Below the pieces are notes generated by a model that ran no database searches, was not told the DNA's origin, and worked only from the letters and a program-made list of their open reading frames with translations. This document shows positions 51,533 through 59,406 of a DNA stretch of 64,000 nucleotides, piece after piece. Position 1 is the stretch's first letter. Each line of letters begins with the position of its first letter. Source of the stretch: Azotimanducus sp965199815 (GTDB taxonomy: Bacteria; Pseudomonadota; Gammaproteobacteria; Pseudomonadales; Azotimanducaceae); NCBI GenBank assembly GCA_965199815.1, contig CBDATE010000028.1, forward strand, positions 248,001 through 312,000, in the 5' to 3' direction. The position numbers were made by a program, and so were the translations under genes.

Positions 51533-52174
51533 CTAGTCTGTGCGCTTGGCCGACACTATCTCGACCGGGCGAGAAGGCGCGCCGCTGGCGGCATTCCATC
51601 CGCTGTCGCTGCGCGTGAGGTCGGCGATGCGATCAATCGTGTCCATGCCGACAATGACCCGTCCGAACACTGTGTAGCCGGGTTTCATCGCGCTGTGGTT
51701 CAGGGAGTCGTTATCGACGAGATTGACGTAGAACTGGCTTGATGCCGAATCGGGGTCCTGGGTGCGCGCCATGGCAATGGTTCCGCGGTCATTGTCGAGA
51801 CCGTTATCGCCTTCATAGACGATCGGGCTGTTGGTGGGTGGCTGTGCGCCTTGCGTCGTGTAGCCACCACCCTGTACCACGAAGCCGGGGATGACGCGAT
51901 GAAAGACGAGCCCATCGTAGAAGTCCGCATCCACATAGGCGAGGAAGTTTGCGCTCGTGACAGGTGCCTGCTCGAGGTCGATTTCCACCACGAAGCTGCC
52001 GACAGTCGTCTCGAAACCGACCCTGGCCTGTGATTTGGAGGAAGTATCGGCGGCGGTGTCGGCGTACACCGGTGACACGCTCAGTCCGAGCAGGCCCAGG
52101 AGGCCGGTGAGCGAGAAGAACCGGCTGATGCGTCGGGTGCGCTGCGATGGCTTGCGGGATCTTGTGTTTTTCAT
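51533..52174 (-). CDS. ppiA: Periplasmic cyclophilin-type peptidyl-prolyl isomerase
   Basis: The 213-residue precursor has a signal peptide (about 1-38, ending PVYADTA). The cyclophilin domain follows with FETTVGSFVVEIDLEQAPVTSANFLAYVD, the active-site segment FHRVIPGFVVQGGGYTTQG, GTIAMARTQDPDSASSQFYVN and FGRVIVGMDTIDRIA. It assists folding in the periplasm. It lies 8 bases downstream of pdxJ in the minus operon. Confidence 0.93.
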   Translation of the reverse strand: MKNTRSRKPSQRTRRISRFFSLTGLLGLLGLSVSPVYADTAADTSSKSQARVGFETTVGSFVVEIDLEQAPVTSANFLAYVDADFYDGLVFHRVIPGFVVQGGGYTTQGAQPPTNSPIVYEGDNGLDNDRGTIAMARTQDPDSASSQFYVNLVDNDSLNHSAMKPGYTVFGRVIVGMDTIDRIADLTRSDSGWNAASGAPSRPVEIVSAKRTD

Positions 52175-52182
52175 GAGTGGGG

Positions 52183-52977
52183 TCAGGGGGTCTCGGGATA
52201 TTGCAGGATGTCGGTGTATCGTCTCACAGTTTCGTTCAATCCATGCACGAGAGCATCGGCAATCAAGGCGTGGCCGATGGAAACTTCGAGCGGTGCACAG
52301 GCTCGTACCAGATCACTCAGGTTGTCGAGGTTCAGGTCATGTCCTGCATTGATGCCGAGTCCGTGGCGTTCGGCGGCGCGCGCGACGCGCACACACTGGT
52401 CGAGTGCGTGTGCAAGCCTGTGCGGTGCATCAAGCTGCCCCTTGTGTGCATCGGCGTAGGGGCCGGTGTAGATTTCCACGCGCTGCGCGCCGAGCCGTAC
52501 CACTTCGGGAATGCTGTCTTCAGCATCCGGGTCCATGAACAGACTCACGCGCACTCCGCAGGCATCGAGGCGTGCGATGTGATCTGCGAGTTCATTTGAC
52601 TGGCGTGGCAGTGCCCAGCCATGGTCCGAAGTGAGTTGAGCTTCGTCATCGGGCACCAGAGTGGCTTGCGTTGGGCGAATTTCGAGCAAGAGCGCCATGA
52701 AACCCGGATAGCCGAGGGTGTTGGCTCCCGCCATCGGATTGCCTTCGATGTTGAATTCCCTGTCCGGGTATTCCTCACGCAGCAGGGCGTTCAGGGCGAA
52801 CAGATCTTCTGGTCGCACATGACGCAGGTCGGGTCGGGGATGCACGGTGATGCCGGCGGCTCCGGCAGCAAGTACCCGGCGCGCCGCGTCAACGAGGTTG
52901 GGGACATTTCCGGTACGTGCGTTTCTCAGCAGCGCAACCTTGTTGAGGTTGACGCTGAGCCTGGTGTGGGGTTTCAC
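52183..52977 (-). CDS. pdxJ: Pyridoxine 5'-phosphate synthase
   Basis: TIM-barrel enzyme (264 residues) that condenses 1-deoxyxylulose 5-phosphate with 3-amino-2-oxopropyl phosphate in vitamin B6 synthesis. It starts with RLSVNLNKVALLRNARTGNVPNLVDAA, then GITVHPRPDLRHVRPEDL, EFNIEGNP and CVRVARAAERHGLGINAGHDLN, all diagnostic. SIGHALIADALVHGL closes the phosphate site. Start is GTG 52977, overlapping the yciB stop by 4 bases. Confidence 0.96.
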   Translation of the reverse strand: MKPHTRLSVNLNKVALLRNARTGNVPNLVDAARRVLAAGAAGITVHPRPDLRHVRPEDLFALNALLREEYPDREFNIEGNPMAGANTLGYPGFMALLLEIRPTQATLVPDDEAQLTSDHGWALPRQSNELADHIARLDACGVRVSLFMDPDAEDSIPEVVRLGAQRVEIYTGPYADAHKGQLDAPHRLAHALDQCVRVARAAERHGLGINAGHDLNLDNLSDLVRACAPLEVSIGHALIADALVHGLNETVRRYTDILQYPETP

Positions 52978-53540
52978 GGTTGGCTTCCGCTGGCGCGGAC
53001 ATCTTCAGGCATCTTGAGGAAACCGCGCCGATATAGCCACAGGACAGTGCCGAGAACAAGCAGGGGTAGCAGGCCGAAGCCGCTTGCCAGTTTCCAGGCG
53101 ACCCAGGTGGCTTCACTGAACCAGGCTGCAATGGCGAGATTCACGCCGCCCAGTATCAGGAACAGCGCGGCCCAACCGAGATTGAGCAGGCACCAACCCT
53201 CAGCGGGCAATTCCAGATGTCGGCCAAGCATGCGCTCCAGCAGATTCTGGTGTCCGATCATCTGACTGATGGCGAGCGCACCTCCCATCACCCACCAGAC
53301 CAGCGTCGGCTTGAATTGAATGAAGGCGCTCGAGCGCAGCAGCAGGGTGAGGCCGCCGAGAACCAGCACGGCCACCAGAGACAGGACCAGGAACCGGCTC
53401 ACTTCCTGGCCGCGCAGCTTCTTCCAGCCCACTTGCAGCGCAAAGGCGACCATCAGTGCGCCGGTTGCCAGATAGAGGTCCGAGAACCAGTAGGCAACCC
53501 CGAATACGAGCAGTGGCAGGAGGTCCTCAAATTGCTTCAT
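52974..53540 (-). CDS. yciB: Inner-membrane intracellular septation protein YciB (IspZ)
   Basis: The 188-residue membrane protein has five to six TM segments. MKQFEDLLPLLVFGVAYWFSDLYLATGAL at the start and GWCLLNLGWAALFLILGGVNLAIAAW are typical of YciB/IspZ. It takes part in cell-envelope biogenesis and septation. It heads the operon yciB-pdxJ-ppiA-small protein-argS. Confidence 0.93.
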   Translation of the reverse strand: MKQFEDLLPLLVFGVAYWFSDLYLATGALMVAFALQVGWKKLRGQEVSRFLVLSLVAVLVLGGLTLLLRSSAFIQFKPTLVWWVMGGALAISQMIGHQNLLERMLGRHLELPAEGWCLLNLGWAALFLILGGVNLAIAAWFSEATWVAWKLASGFGLLPLLVLGTVLWLYRRGFLKMPEDVRASGSQP

Positions 53541-53669
53541 GCGAGGCTCCGATGCGCGTGTCTGATGAGTGGAGAGCGTTCATGTGCTCATGATAACTTG
53601 CAACCCGTCGATGAGTCAGGCGCAGTGGATTCGGGGGTTGGGCGTATCACGGGCTGTGGCTTGAAATTG

Positions 53670-54347
53670 TTAGAGCTCTTCGATCGTTACGCTTTGTGAT
53701 TCTGGCAGTATTGTCATTTTGATCGAACCTTCCGGTTGCGCCCTGCCAATGGATGCGCGAGAGAACACTGGAGCGGTTGAGCCATTTTCTCGACGCGCAG
53801 AAGGCGCAAGCAACCCGTCAAGCCCAATTTTATGGGCTTGACGACCAATCGCATTACAGAATTCGTAATCATCGTCAACGAGTTTGGGCCAGACGGATTT
53901 TTTGACTCGGAGATCCTTCTCTTCTCCGGTAAACCAACATGAAAACCGTTCAAAGTAAGCAACTCGATCGCCCTCCGGGCTGCCAAGGAAGGCCTCTCTA
54001 AACCAATACGCACATTCGCATTCTGCAGTTTCAAGCTCCAGCGCACTGTAGAAGACAGTGTACGATCCGTCGGAGAATCGAGTTTTCCGGCGAAGCTCCT
54101 TTCGTTTCAGTCGAAATGGCGCATCCAGAAGTTCTTTCAGGTCTTTTTGCTGATCTGCTATCGGGAGATTCTCCTTCAAATTCAGCTCTTGTCTTGGAGG
54201 CAGCTCGAGCCCTTCAATGAACCCGTCTTCGTTGGGGATGACGGCAATTCGATAGACTCGTAGCCTGACATGCGTTGTTTCAACTTCGTCCAAAGGACCA
54301 GATTGAGAATTCTGGTTGGTCCCGGCTTTATCGTCCTGTGGCTTCAT
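53670..54347 (-). CDS. RES-domain toxin
   Basis: The 225-residue protein has the RES domain of NAD-degrading toxins. Candidate conserved residues are R90 (KTRFSDGSY), Y100, a Glu in SALELETAECE (104-111) and S183 in GLDGLLAPSARRENGS, in the order R-Y-E-S expected. Known relatives phosphorylise or hydrolyse NAD+ or ADP-ribosylate a target. It is longer than many RES toxins, with an N-terminal extension of about 80 residues. The ATG at 54347 has AAGGAGT 7 bases upstream. It overlaps the antitoxin gene by 20 bases, with the antitoxin first, as usual. Base composition is AT-richer than the surroundings. Confidence 0.82.
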   Translation of the reverse strand: MKPQDDKAGTNQNSQSGPLDEVETTHVRLRVYRIAVIPNEDGFIEGLELPPRQELNLKENLPIADQQKDLKELLDAPFRLKRKELRRKTRFSDGSYTVFYSALELETAECECAYWFREAFLGSPEGDRVAYFERFSCWFTGEEKDLRVKKSVWPKLVDDDYEFCNAIGRQAHKIGLDGLLAPSARRENGSTAPVFSRASIGRAQPEGSIKMTILPESQSVTIEEL

Positions 54348-54999
54348 CTACATACTCCTTGACGAGCAGAATCTCCTCCATCGACCCCTGAAGCATCAAC
54401 TCCATAGGAGATTTGTTGTCAAGCAAACGATGCGCTTCTCTCAGCCACTGATTCTCCACTTCCAGGTCGCGAAAGAGAAAGGTGAGTGTTTTGTGAATTT
54501 GAAACAAACAGGAAATCCGGTCACGCAGGTCTCTTCCCTCCAGCGGTCTGTCGCCTCGAAGTACCGCTTCGGCGATGGCCTTTTCAGACTCTTCCGTGAA
54601 TCCCAATAGTGTCGCACCTTCCGACCAGTCAAGCTTCCAGCGTCGTAACAGAACGATAAAGAAAGCGACCAGACCGCTGAGGGGCTTGCTTTGCACATCA
54701 ACGAATTGGGAGCTCTCTTCATAGGTAGGCTGAGAAAAGAATCCGAACCCTTTGAGAACCTGGCGTTGAATGCGCTGATAGGGGTCGTAGCTAACCATAT
54801 CCAGTTTTGGATGGTCTTCCGCCGGTTGGCGCCAAATCCAATTTATGTCTTGAATTCCAAGCTGGCCAAATGGCTTATTAACTCCCGCTGGCTCGACATA
54901 CGCCGAGTGACCCGCCGATTCAACGCTCCCATATTGTTGCGATTCCGGCAAGCTCAATTGACTTGCACCTGAAGTGATGAAATCAATCGACGAATCCAC
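54328..54999 (-). CDS. Xre/MbcA/ParS-type antitoxin
   Basis: The 223-residue protein has the Xre-like antitoxin region in its second half: WKLDWSEGATLLGFTEESEKAIAEAVLRG, then GRDLRDRISCLFQIHKTLTFLF. The C-terminal toxin-binding domain follows (WLREAHRLLDNKSPMELMLQGSMEEILLVKEYVDEATG). The N-terminal 90 residues are not recognised and make it longer than typical members (about 130-160). It should neutralise the RES toxin and repress its own promoter. Start is GTG 54999, within the 3' end of the third gene (46-base overlap). Confidence 0.82.
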   Translation of the reverse strand: MDSSIDFITSGASQLSLPESQQYGSVESAGHSAYVEPAGVNKPFGQLGIQDINWIWRQPAEDHPKLDMVSYDPYQRIQRQVLKGFGFFSQPTYEESSQFVDVQSKPLSGLVAFFIVLLRRWKLDWSEGATLLGFTEESEKAIAEAVLRGDRPLEGRDLRDRISCLFQIHKTLTFLFRDLEVENQWLREAHRLLDNKSPMELMLQGSMEEILLVKEYVDEATGR

Positions 55000-55637
55000 T
55001 TGAACTGCTTATCTGCCAAATTTCTCGCAGAGAGATTCTTCTGGTATCGGCTCTGGCAGGAGAGATACATGGTTGTCAGATTCCAGGGGTTAATATTCAT
55101 GTTCATTGAAGTCGTCCAGTTTTCTTCACGATCACAAAGACTTATATTGATGGATGGGAGTTGAACAATTTGTTGTTCGAATTCAAGCAGGCTGGAAACA
55201 GCCTGTTCACCGGCTACGCTCAAGAGATGCTCTGTCGCAGACTCTTCCATCTCCAATTGAAGGAAAGAGGTAAAGTCAAAGAAAGAGAAAGACAAATCCT
55301 CGAAATTCCCCGTAAGCGAGTGGATGAGTATATCGACGCAGTCTTCGCAGATTGTCTGGTTGTCAAGGGTGAGCTGTGTCAGCTCGATACTTGTGTAGGC
55401 TCGTCCAACCTTCACTTGGACGCAGTCGTTGAACATTCCTATCTTGAGCAAGAGTTCTGATGCGAAGTGATCACCGGTCCACTGTGGTCCCTGTGCATTT
55501 ATTGCCCATGGAAATTTGTTCTTGTACGAATTGTACAAGCGCTTTTCCAATCCAGCGCCTCGTTCCGCGAGGTCAAAAAGAGGGTCTGCATACTCTGCCC
55601 GAAATGTAAACGTTAGCTGACTGGAGTTCGCCTTCAT
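54954..55637 (-). CDS. Uncharacterised first gene of the toxin-antitoxin operon
   Basis: The 227-residue protein has no recognised domain. It begins MKANSSQLTFTFRAEYADPLFDLAE and looks mostly beta-rich in the middle (QVKVGRAYTSIELTQLTLDN). No signal peptide or TM is seen. It overlaps the antitoxin gene by 46 bases, so it is transcribed with the RES/Xre pair and may belong to the same mobile block. AGGC lies 2 bases before the ATG. AT-rich composition matches the toxin and antitoxin genes. Confidence 0.65.
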   Translation of the reverse strand: MKANSSQLTFTFRAEYADPLFDLAERGAGLEKRLYNSYKNKFPWAINAQGPQWTGDHFASELLLKIGMFNDCVQVKVGRAYTSIELTQLTLDNQTICEDCVDILIHSLTGNFEDLSFSFFDFTSFLQLEMEESATEHLLSVAGEQAVSSLLEFEQQIVQLPSINISLCDREENWTTSMNMNINPWNLTTMYLSCQSRYQKNLSARNLADKQFKWIRRLISSLQVQVN

Positions 55638-55914
55638 TTGCCTGCAACTATATTCCGGGTTGTCACTTTGTGTGTTCGCACCGAGAGTATAACGCCTGGT
55701 TAAGCAATGAGGTGGTCCAGCGCCATATGCCTGTGGACCAGTACACCGTCAGCGATGTCCGTCGTGCCGAAGCGGCACATCCAAAGTGGGCGGGCACAGC
55801 ACCGTCACAACGCTATATGTGTCGCTATAATGAACCTCTCTCTCAGGATGATCCGTGCCCTCGGCGGCATATCAAGTATTTCAATTGGTTAGCGGCTTGA
55901 GTAGTAAGGAGGCC
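55638..55914. other. Intergenic region between the toxin-antitoxin block and trpS
   Basis: About 277 bases holding divergent promoters. A perfect -10 box TATAAT at 55826-55831 (plus) probably serves trpS; its -35 is weak. No RNA gene was identified, although a leader of about 75 bases remains before trpS. Confidence 0.5.
55826..55831 (+). promoter_or_regulatory. -10 box of the trpS-scpAB-rluB operon
   Basis: TATAAT with no good -35 at the right distance. The transcript would have a leader of about 77 bases before trpS. Confidence 0.4.
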
Positions 55915-57111
55915 ATGCGTCGCGTGGTGTCCGGTATGCGCCCCACCGGGCGCATGCATCTGGGGCACTTGCACGGGTGCCTCAATAATTGGCGGGAACT
56001 GCAACTCGAATACGAGTGCTTCTACTTTGTTGCCGATTGGCACGCGCTGACCACGCACTATGAACAGGCGGGTGATATTCAGCGCGACACCTTCGAGATG
56101 ATTGTGGATTGGCTCGCGGTTGGTCTCAATCCGTCGCAGTGCACGATTTTCGTTCAGTCAAAGGTCCCGGAGCATGCCGAACTCGCTCTGCTGCTCGCCA
56201 TGGTCACGCCCGTCTCCTGGCTCGAACGGGTGCCTACCTACAAGCAACTGCGCGAAGAGTTGACCGACTTCGATCTGGCCACTCACGGATTCCTCGGCTA
56301 TCCCGTGCTGCAGGCCGCCGACATCCTCATGTATCGCGGTGGCCGTGTGCCGGTCGGGCAGGATCAGGCGGCGCATGTGGAGCTTACCCGTCAGATCGGG
56401 CGCCGATTCAATCATATTTACGGACGGGAACTCGACTTTGAAGATCATGCGTCGTCCGCACTTGACCGGATGGACCGGCGCGCTGCCAAGCGTTACCGAC
56501 AATTTCGTACCGCTTATCAGGAACGTGGCGATACAGAAGCCTTGCAAAATGCGCGCGCGTTGCTCGCCGAGCAGAATGGGCTGTCAGTCGGCGATCGGGA
56601 GCGCCTCGAAGGCTATATCGAAGGCACAGGTCGGATCATTCTGCCCGAGCCACAGGTGTTGTTGACGGAGTCTGCGAGCTTGCCGGGGCTTGATGGACGC
56701 AAGATGTCCAAATCCTACGGCAACACGATTCTCCTTGGCGAGGCACCGATGGAAATCGAGCGCAAGGTGCGCACCATGAAGACCGACCCGGCTCGGCAGC
56801 GACGCAAGGACCCGGGCGACCCCGACAAGTGCCCCGTCTTCGACCTGCATCGGGTGTATTCGGACGCGGCATGTCGTACCTGGGCCGCCGAGGGATGTCG
56901 CAGCGCCTCTATCGGTTGCATCGACTGCAAGAAGCCCCTGATCGACTCCATCAACGAGGAACAAACCCCCATTCGTGAGGCCGCGGAAGGGTATCGCAGC
57001 AACCCGGACTTCGTTGAATCCTTGCTGCACGAGGGCTCCGAGCGTGCCAGAGAAGAGGCCAGGGACACACTCGAAGATGTTCGTGCGGCGATCGGACTGC
57101 CGAGTCGTTGA
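55915..57111 (+). CDS. trpS: Tryptophanyl-tRNA synthetase
   Basis: Class I synthetase of about 398 residues. The HIGH-type motif is MHLGHLHGCLNNW (about 14-26) and the KMSKS loop is GRKMSKSYGN. GQDQAAHVELTRQIGRRFN is conserved. Between them lies an insertion (about 190-255, ALDRMDRRAAKRYRQFRTA to LSVGDRERLEGYIEG), as in the longer proteobacterial TrpS forms. AAGGAGG ends only 2 bases before ATG 55915; GTG 55924 has better spacing, so the start may be a few codons downstream. scpA follows with overlapping TGATG. Confidence 0.94.
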   Translation: MRRVVSGMRPTGRMHLGHLHGCLNNWRELQLEYECFYFVADWHALTTHYEQAGDIQRDTFEMIVDWLAVGLNPSQCTIFVQSKVPEHAELALLLAMVTPVSWLERVPTYKQLREELTDFDLATHGFLGYPVLQAADILMYRGGRVPVGQDQAAHVELTRQIGRRFNHIYGRELDFEDHASSALDRMDRRAAKRYRQFRTAYQERGDTEALQNARALLAEQNGLSVGDRERLEGYIEGTGRIILPEPQVLLTESASLPGLDGRKMSKSYGNTILLGEAPMEIERKVRTMKTDPARQRRKDPGDPDKCPVFDLHRVYSDAACRTWAAEGCRSASIGCIDCKKPLIDSINEEQTPIREAAEGYRSNPDFVESLLHEGSERAREEARDTLEDVRAAIGLPSR

Positions 57112-57935
57112 TGGCATCGAAGGTGGCCAGCCAGGCTCTTGATGAGAGTGGCAGTCTGGCGCGAGTGCGGGGCATCGCGCTGAGTCGGTTTCCGAGCGAC
57201 CTCTATGTGCCTCCCGAGGCCCTGCGGGTGTTTCTCGAATCCTTTGAAGGCCCGCTTGATTTGCTGCTCTATCTCATTCGCAAGCACGATTTCGATGTGC
57301 TGGAAATCAGCGTTTCAGCAGTCACCGATCAGTATCTCGAGTACATCGGGTTGATGGATCGGCTTGATGTACATTTGGCCGGTGAGTACCTGGCCATGGC
57401 GGCCACTCTGGCGGCCATCAAATCGCGCATGTTACTGCCGGTGTTGCCAGGCGACGAGCAGGAAGAAGAGGATCCGAGGGCGGCTATTGTTCAGCGGCTG
57501 CGCGAATTCGAGCGTATCAAGCGCGTCGCCGTGAAACTCGATGAATTGCCCAGGCTCGAGCGGGATGTTTTCCCGCTCGAGGTGCAACACCCGGCCGAGA
57601 CCGAGCAACGACCGCTGCCCGATGTCGCTCTCGAAGACCTCCTGTCAGCGTTCTCGGATGTGTTGCTGCGCGCAAGCTACCGCGAAGCACACCGCATGAC
57701 CCCGGAATTCCTGTCGGTCAGCGAGCGCATGGCGGATATTCTGGCGCGCGTTGCGGCATCGAAGAGCTTCGTGCCTTTCGTCGCATTGTTTGCGCTTGAC
57801 GAAGGTCGGCGCGGTGTCGTGGTAACCTTCCTTGCCATCACCAGACTCTTGCAGGATGGTCGTGTACAAGTAGTGCAGAAGGGTTCCTATGCGCCTATCT
57901 ATGTCACGGCCTTCGGGCGGAACGGAATGTCCTGA
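57111..57935 (+). CDS. scpA: Segregation and condensation protein A
   Basis: Kleisin subunit of the SMC-ScpAB condensin (274 residues). The N-terminal SMC-binding part includes FLESFEGPLDLLLYLIRKHDFDVLEISVSAVTDQYLEYI and AGEYLAMAATLAAIKSRMLLP, both family-diagnostic. The C-terminal winged-helix end is FVALFALDEGRRGVVVTFLAITRLLQDGRVQVVQ. The ATG overlaps the trpS stop by one base and its own stop overlaps scpB in the same way. Confidence 0.95.
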   Translation: MASKVASQALDESGSLARVRGIALSRFPSDLYVPPEALRVFLESFEGPLDLLLYLIRKHDFDVLEISVSAVTDQYLEYIGLMDRLDVHLAGEYLAMAATLAAIKSRMLLPVLPGDEQEEEDPRAAIVQRLREFERIKRVAVKLDELPRLERDVFPLEVQHPAETEQRPLPDVALEDLLSAFSDVLLRASYREAHRMTPEFLSVSERMADILARVAASKSFVPFVALFALDEGRRGVVVTFLAITRLLQDGRVQVVQKGSYAPIYVTAFGRNGMS

Positions 57936-58525
57936 TGACCGAGCCGGAACTTGTCAGAGCGGTCGAGGCCATGCTTCTGGTCAGCGGCGAACCCGTCACT
58001 CCGGACCGGCTGCGACGCGCCATTCTCGATGTGTATCCGGAGGCAGCGGGCTCGGCTTCGGACGAGTTGCCCGAGCGCATCAAACGCGCCCTGGCTGAAC
58101 TGACACAAGCCGACAGCTCGCGTCCGCTGGAGTTGCGCGAAACGGCGGGCGGTTACAGGTATGTGGCGCGCGCGGAGTTTGCGCCGCTTATTACCAGCCT
58201 CAAGGGACAGCAGCCGCCAGGATATTCGCGTGCGACGCTTGAAACCCTGTCGATTATTGCCTGGCGACAACCCGTAACGCGCGGCGAGATCGAGCAGATT
58301 CGCGGGGTGCGGCTCAGCAGCAGCACCCTGCGCGCTCTGGTTGACCGGGATTGGGTGCGGGTGACGGGTCACCGGGAAACACCGGGACGACCGGCGCTCT
58401 ACGGTACTACGCGCGCGTTTCTCGATTATTTCGGCCTCAAGCGGGTGGAAGATTTGCCTGCCGCCGATGAGTTGACCGCGGATTCGATGCAGGATTCTCT
58501 CATCGAGAAGAGCGCACAGCGCTGA
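57935..58525 (+). CDS. scpB: Segregation and condensation protein B
   Basis: Winged-helix partner of ScpA (196 residues). Segments VRAVEAMLLVSGEPVTPDRL, YRYVARAEFAPLI, LETLSIIAWRQPVTRGEIEQIRGV and GRPALYGTTRAFLDYFGL are typical. It acts in chromosome compaction and segregation together with ScpA and SMC. TGATG overlap with scpA indicates coupling. Confidence 0.95.
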   Translation: MTEPELVRAVEAMLLVSGEPVTPDRLRRAILDVYPEAAGSASDELPERIKRALAELTQADSSRPLELRETAGGYRYVARAEFAPLITSLKGQQPPGYSRATLETLSIIAWRQPVTRGEIEQIRGVRLSSSTLRALVDRDWVRVTGHRETPGRPALYGTTRAFLDYFGLKRVEDLPAADELTADSMQDSLIEKSAQR

Positions 58526-58544
58526 TACATGGAGTCTGACTCCG

Positions 58545-59375
58545 ATGGAGCGCTTGCAAAAACATCTTGCCAGCTTGGGGGTGGCATCGCGTCGCAAGAT
58601 CGAAAGCTGGATTGAGGCGGGCCGGATCAGCGTCGATGGCGAGACCGCCTGGCTCGGTATGCAGGTTGACGGCAGCGAGCAAGTACGCATTGATGGCCGA
58701 ACGCTGCAGAAGTCCAGCCATGCTCCGGTGCGTGTACTGTTGCTGAACAAACGCGCCGGTATCGTCTGTACCAGAAGCGACCCCGAGGGGCGTCGCACCT
58801 GCTTCGAGGGTTTGCCAACCCTGAAATCCGGGCGATGGGTGTCTGTTGGTCGTCTGGATATCAACACCAGCGGACTGCTGTTGCTCACCAATCAGGGTGA
58901 GCTGGCCAATCGCATGATGCATCCTTCGACCGGACTCGATCGGGAATATGCCGTGAGGCTGGATATTCGGCTGAGCGAGGCGCAGCAAGCGCGGCTTCTG
59001 GCAGGAGTCGATATAGGAGAGGAGGCTCTCGCGAAGTTTTCCGACTTGCGTTTCTTTCGTGGCGGGCCGAGCAACTATTGGTATCACCTGGTGCTGATGG
59101 AAGGTCGAAAACGTCAGATTCGACGCATGTTCGAGGCGCTTGGCGCGCGCGTCAGCCGCTTGAAGCGAGTGCGTTTCGGGCCAGTGATTCTGCCGCCCGG
59201 ATTACTCGCCGGGCATCATCGAGCGCTCTCGCCCGATGACACACTCGAGCTGTTCAGAATTCTCGCCATGCCGAAGCCGAGAGTCTGGCGGCCAGCCAAA
59301 ACCGCGCATCAACCCGCTAGTCGCCAAGACAGGGTCTCGGCGCTTATTCCCTACCCGGAGCTGGAGAACCCCTGA
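58545..59375 (+). CDS. rluB: 23S rRNA pseudouridine synthase RluB-like
   Basis: Pseudouridine synthase of the RsuA/RluB family (276 residues) with an N-terminal S4 domain (RLQKHLASLGVASRRKIESWIEAGRISVDG). The catalytic Asp is in GRLDINTSGLLLLTNQGEL; EGRKRQIRRMFEALG is the second signature. It probably modifies U2605 of 23S rRNA, judged by gene context next to scpB. The stop codon lies in the left arm of the terminator hairpin. Confidence 0.93.
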   Translation: MERLQKHLASLGVASRRKIESWIEAGRISVDGETAWLGMQVDGSEQVRIDGRTLQKSSHAPVRVLLLNKRAGIVCTRSDPEGRRTCFEGLPTLKSGRWVSVGRLDINTSGLLLLTNQGELANRMMHPSTGLDREYAVRLDIRLSEAQQARLLAGVDIGEEALAKFSDLRFFRGGPSNYWYHLVLMEGRKRQIRRMFEALGARVSRLKRVRFGPVILPPGLLAGHHRALSPDDTLELFRILAMPKPRVWRPAKTAHQPASRQDRVSALIPYPELENP

Positions 59376-59391
59376 TATTCAGGGGTTCTCC
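59363..59391. terminator. Bidirectional terminator-like hairpin after rluB
   Basis: A 13-bp perfect stem (59363-59375 with 59379-59391) around a 3-base loop lies between convergent rluB and the adhesin. The rluB TGA forms part of the left arm. The T-run is weak on both sides. Confidence 0.7.
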
Positions 59392-59406
59392 TCCGTTCTC
59401 CGCGCT

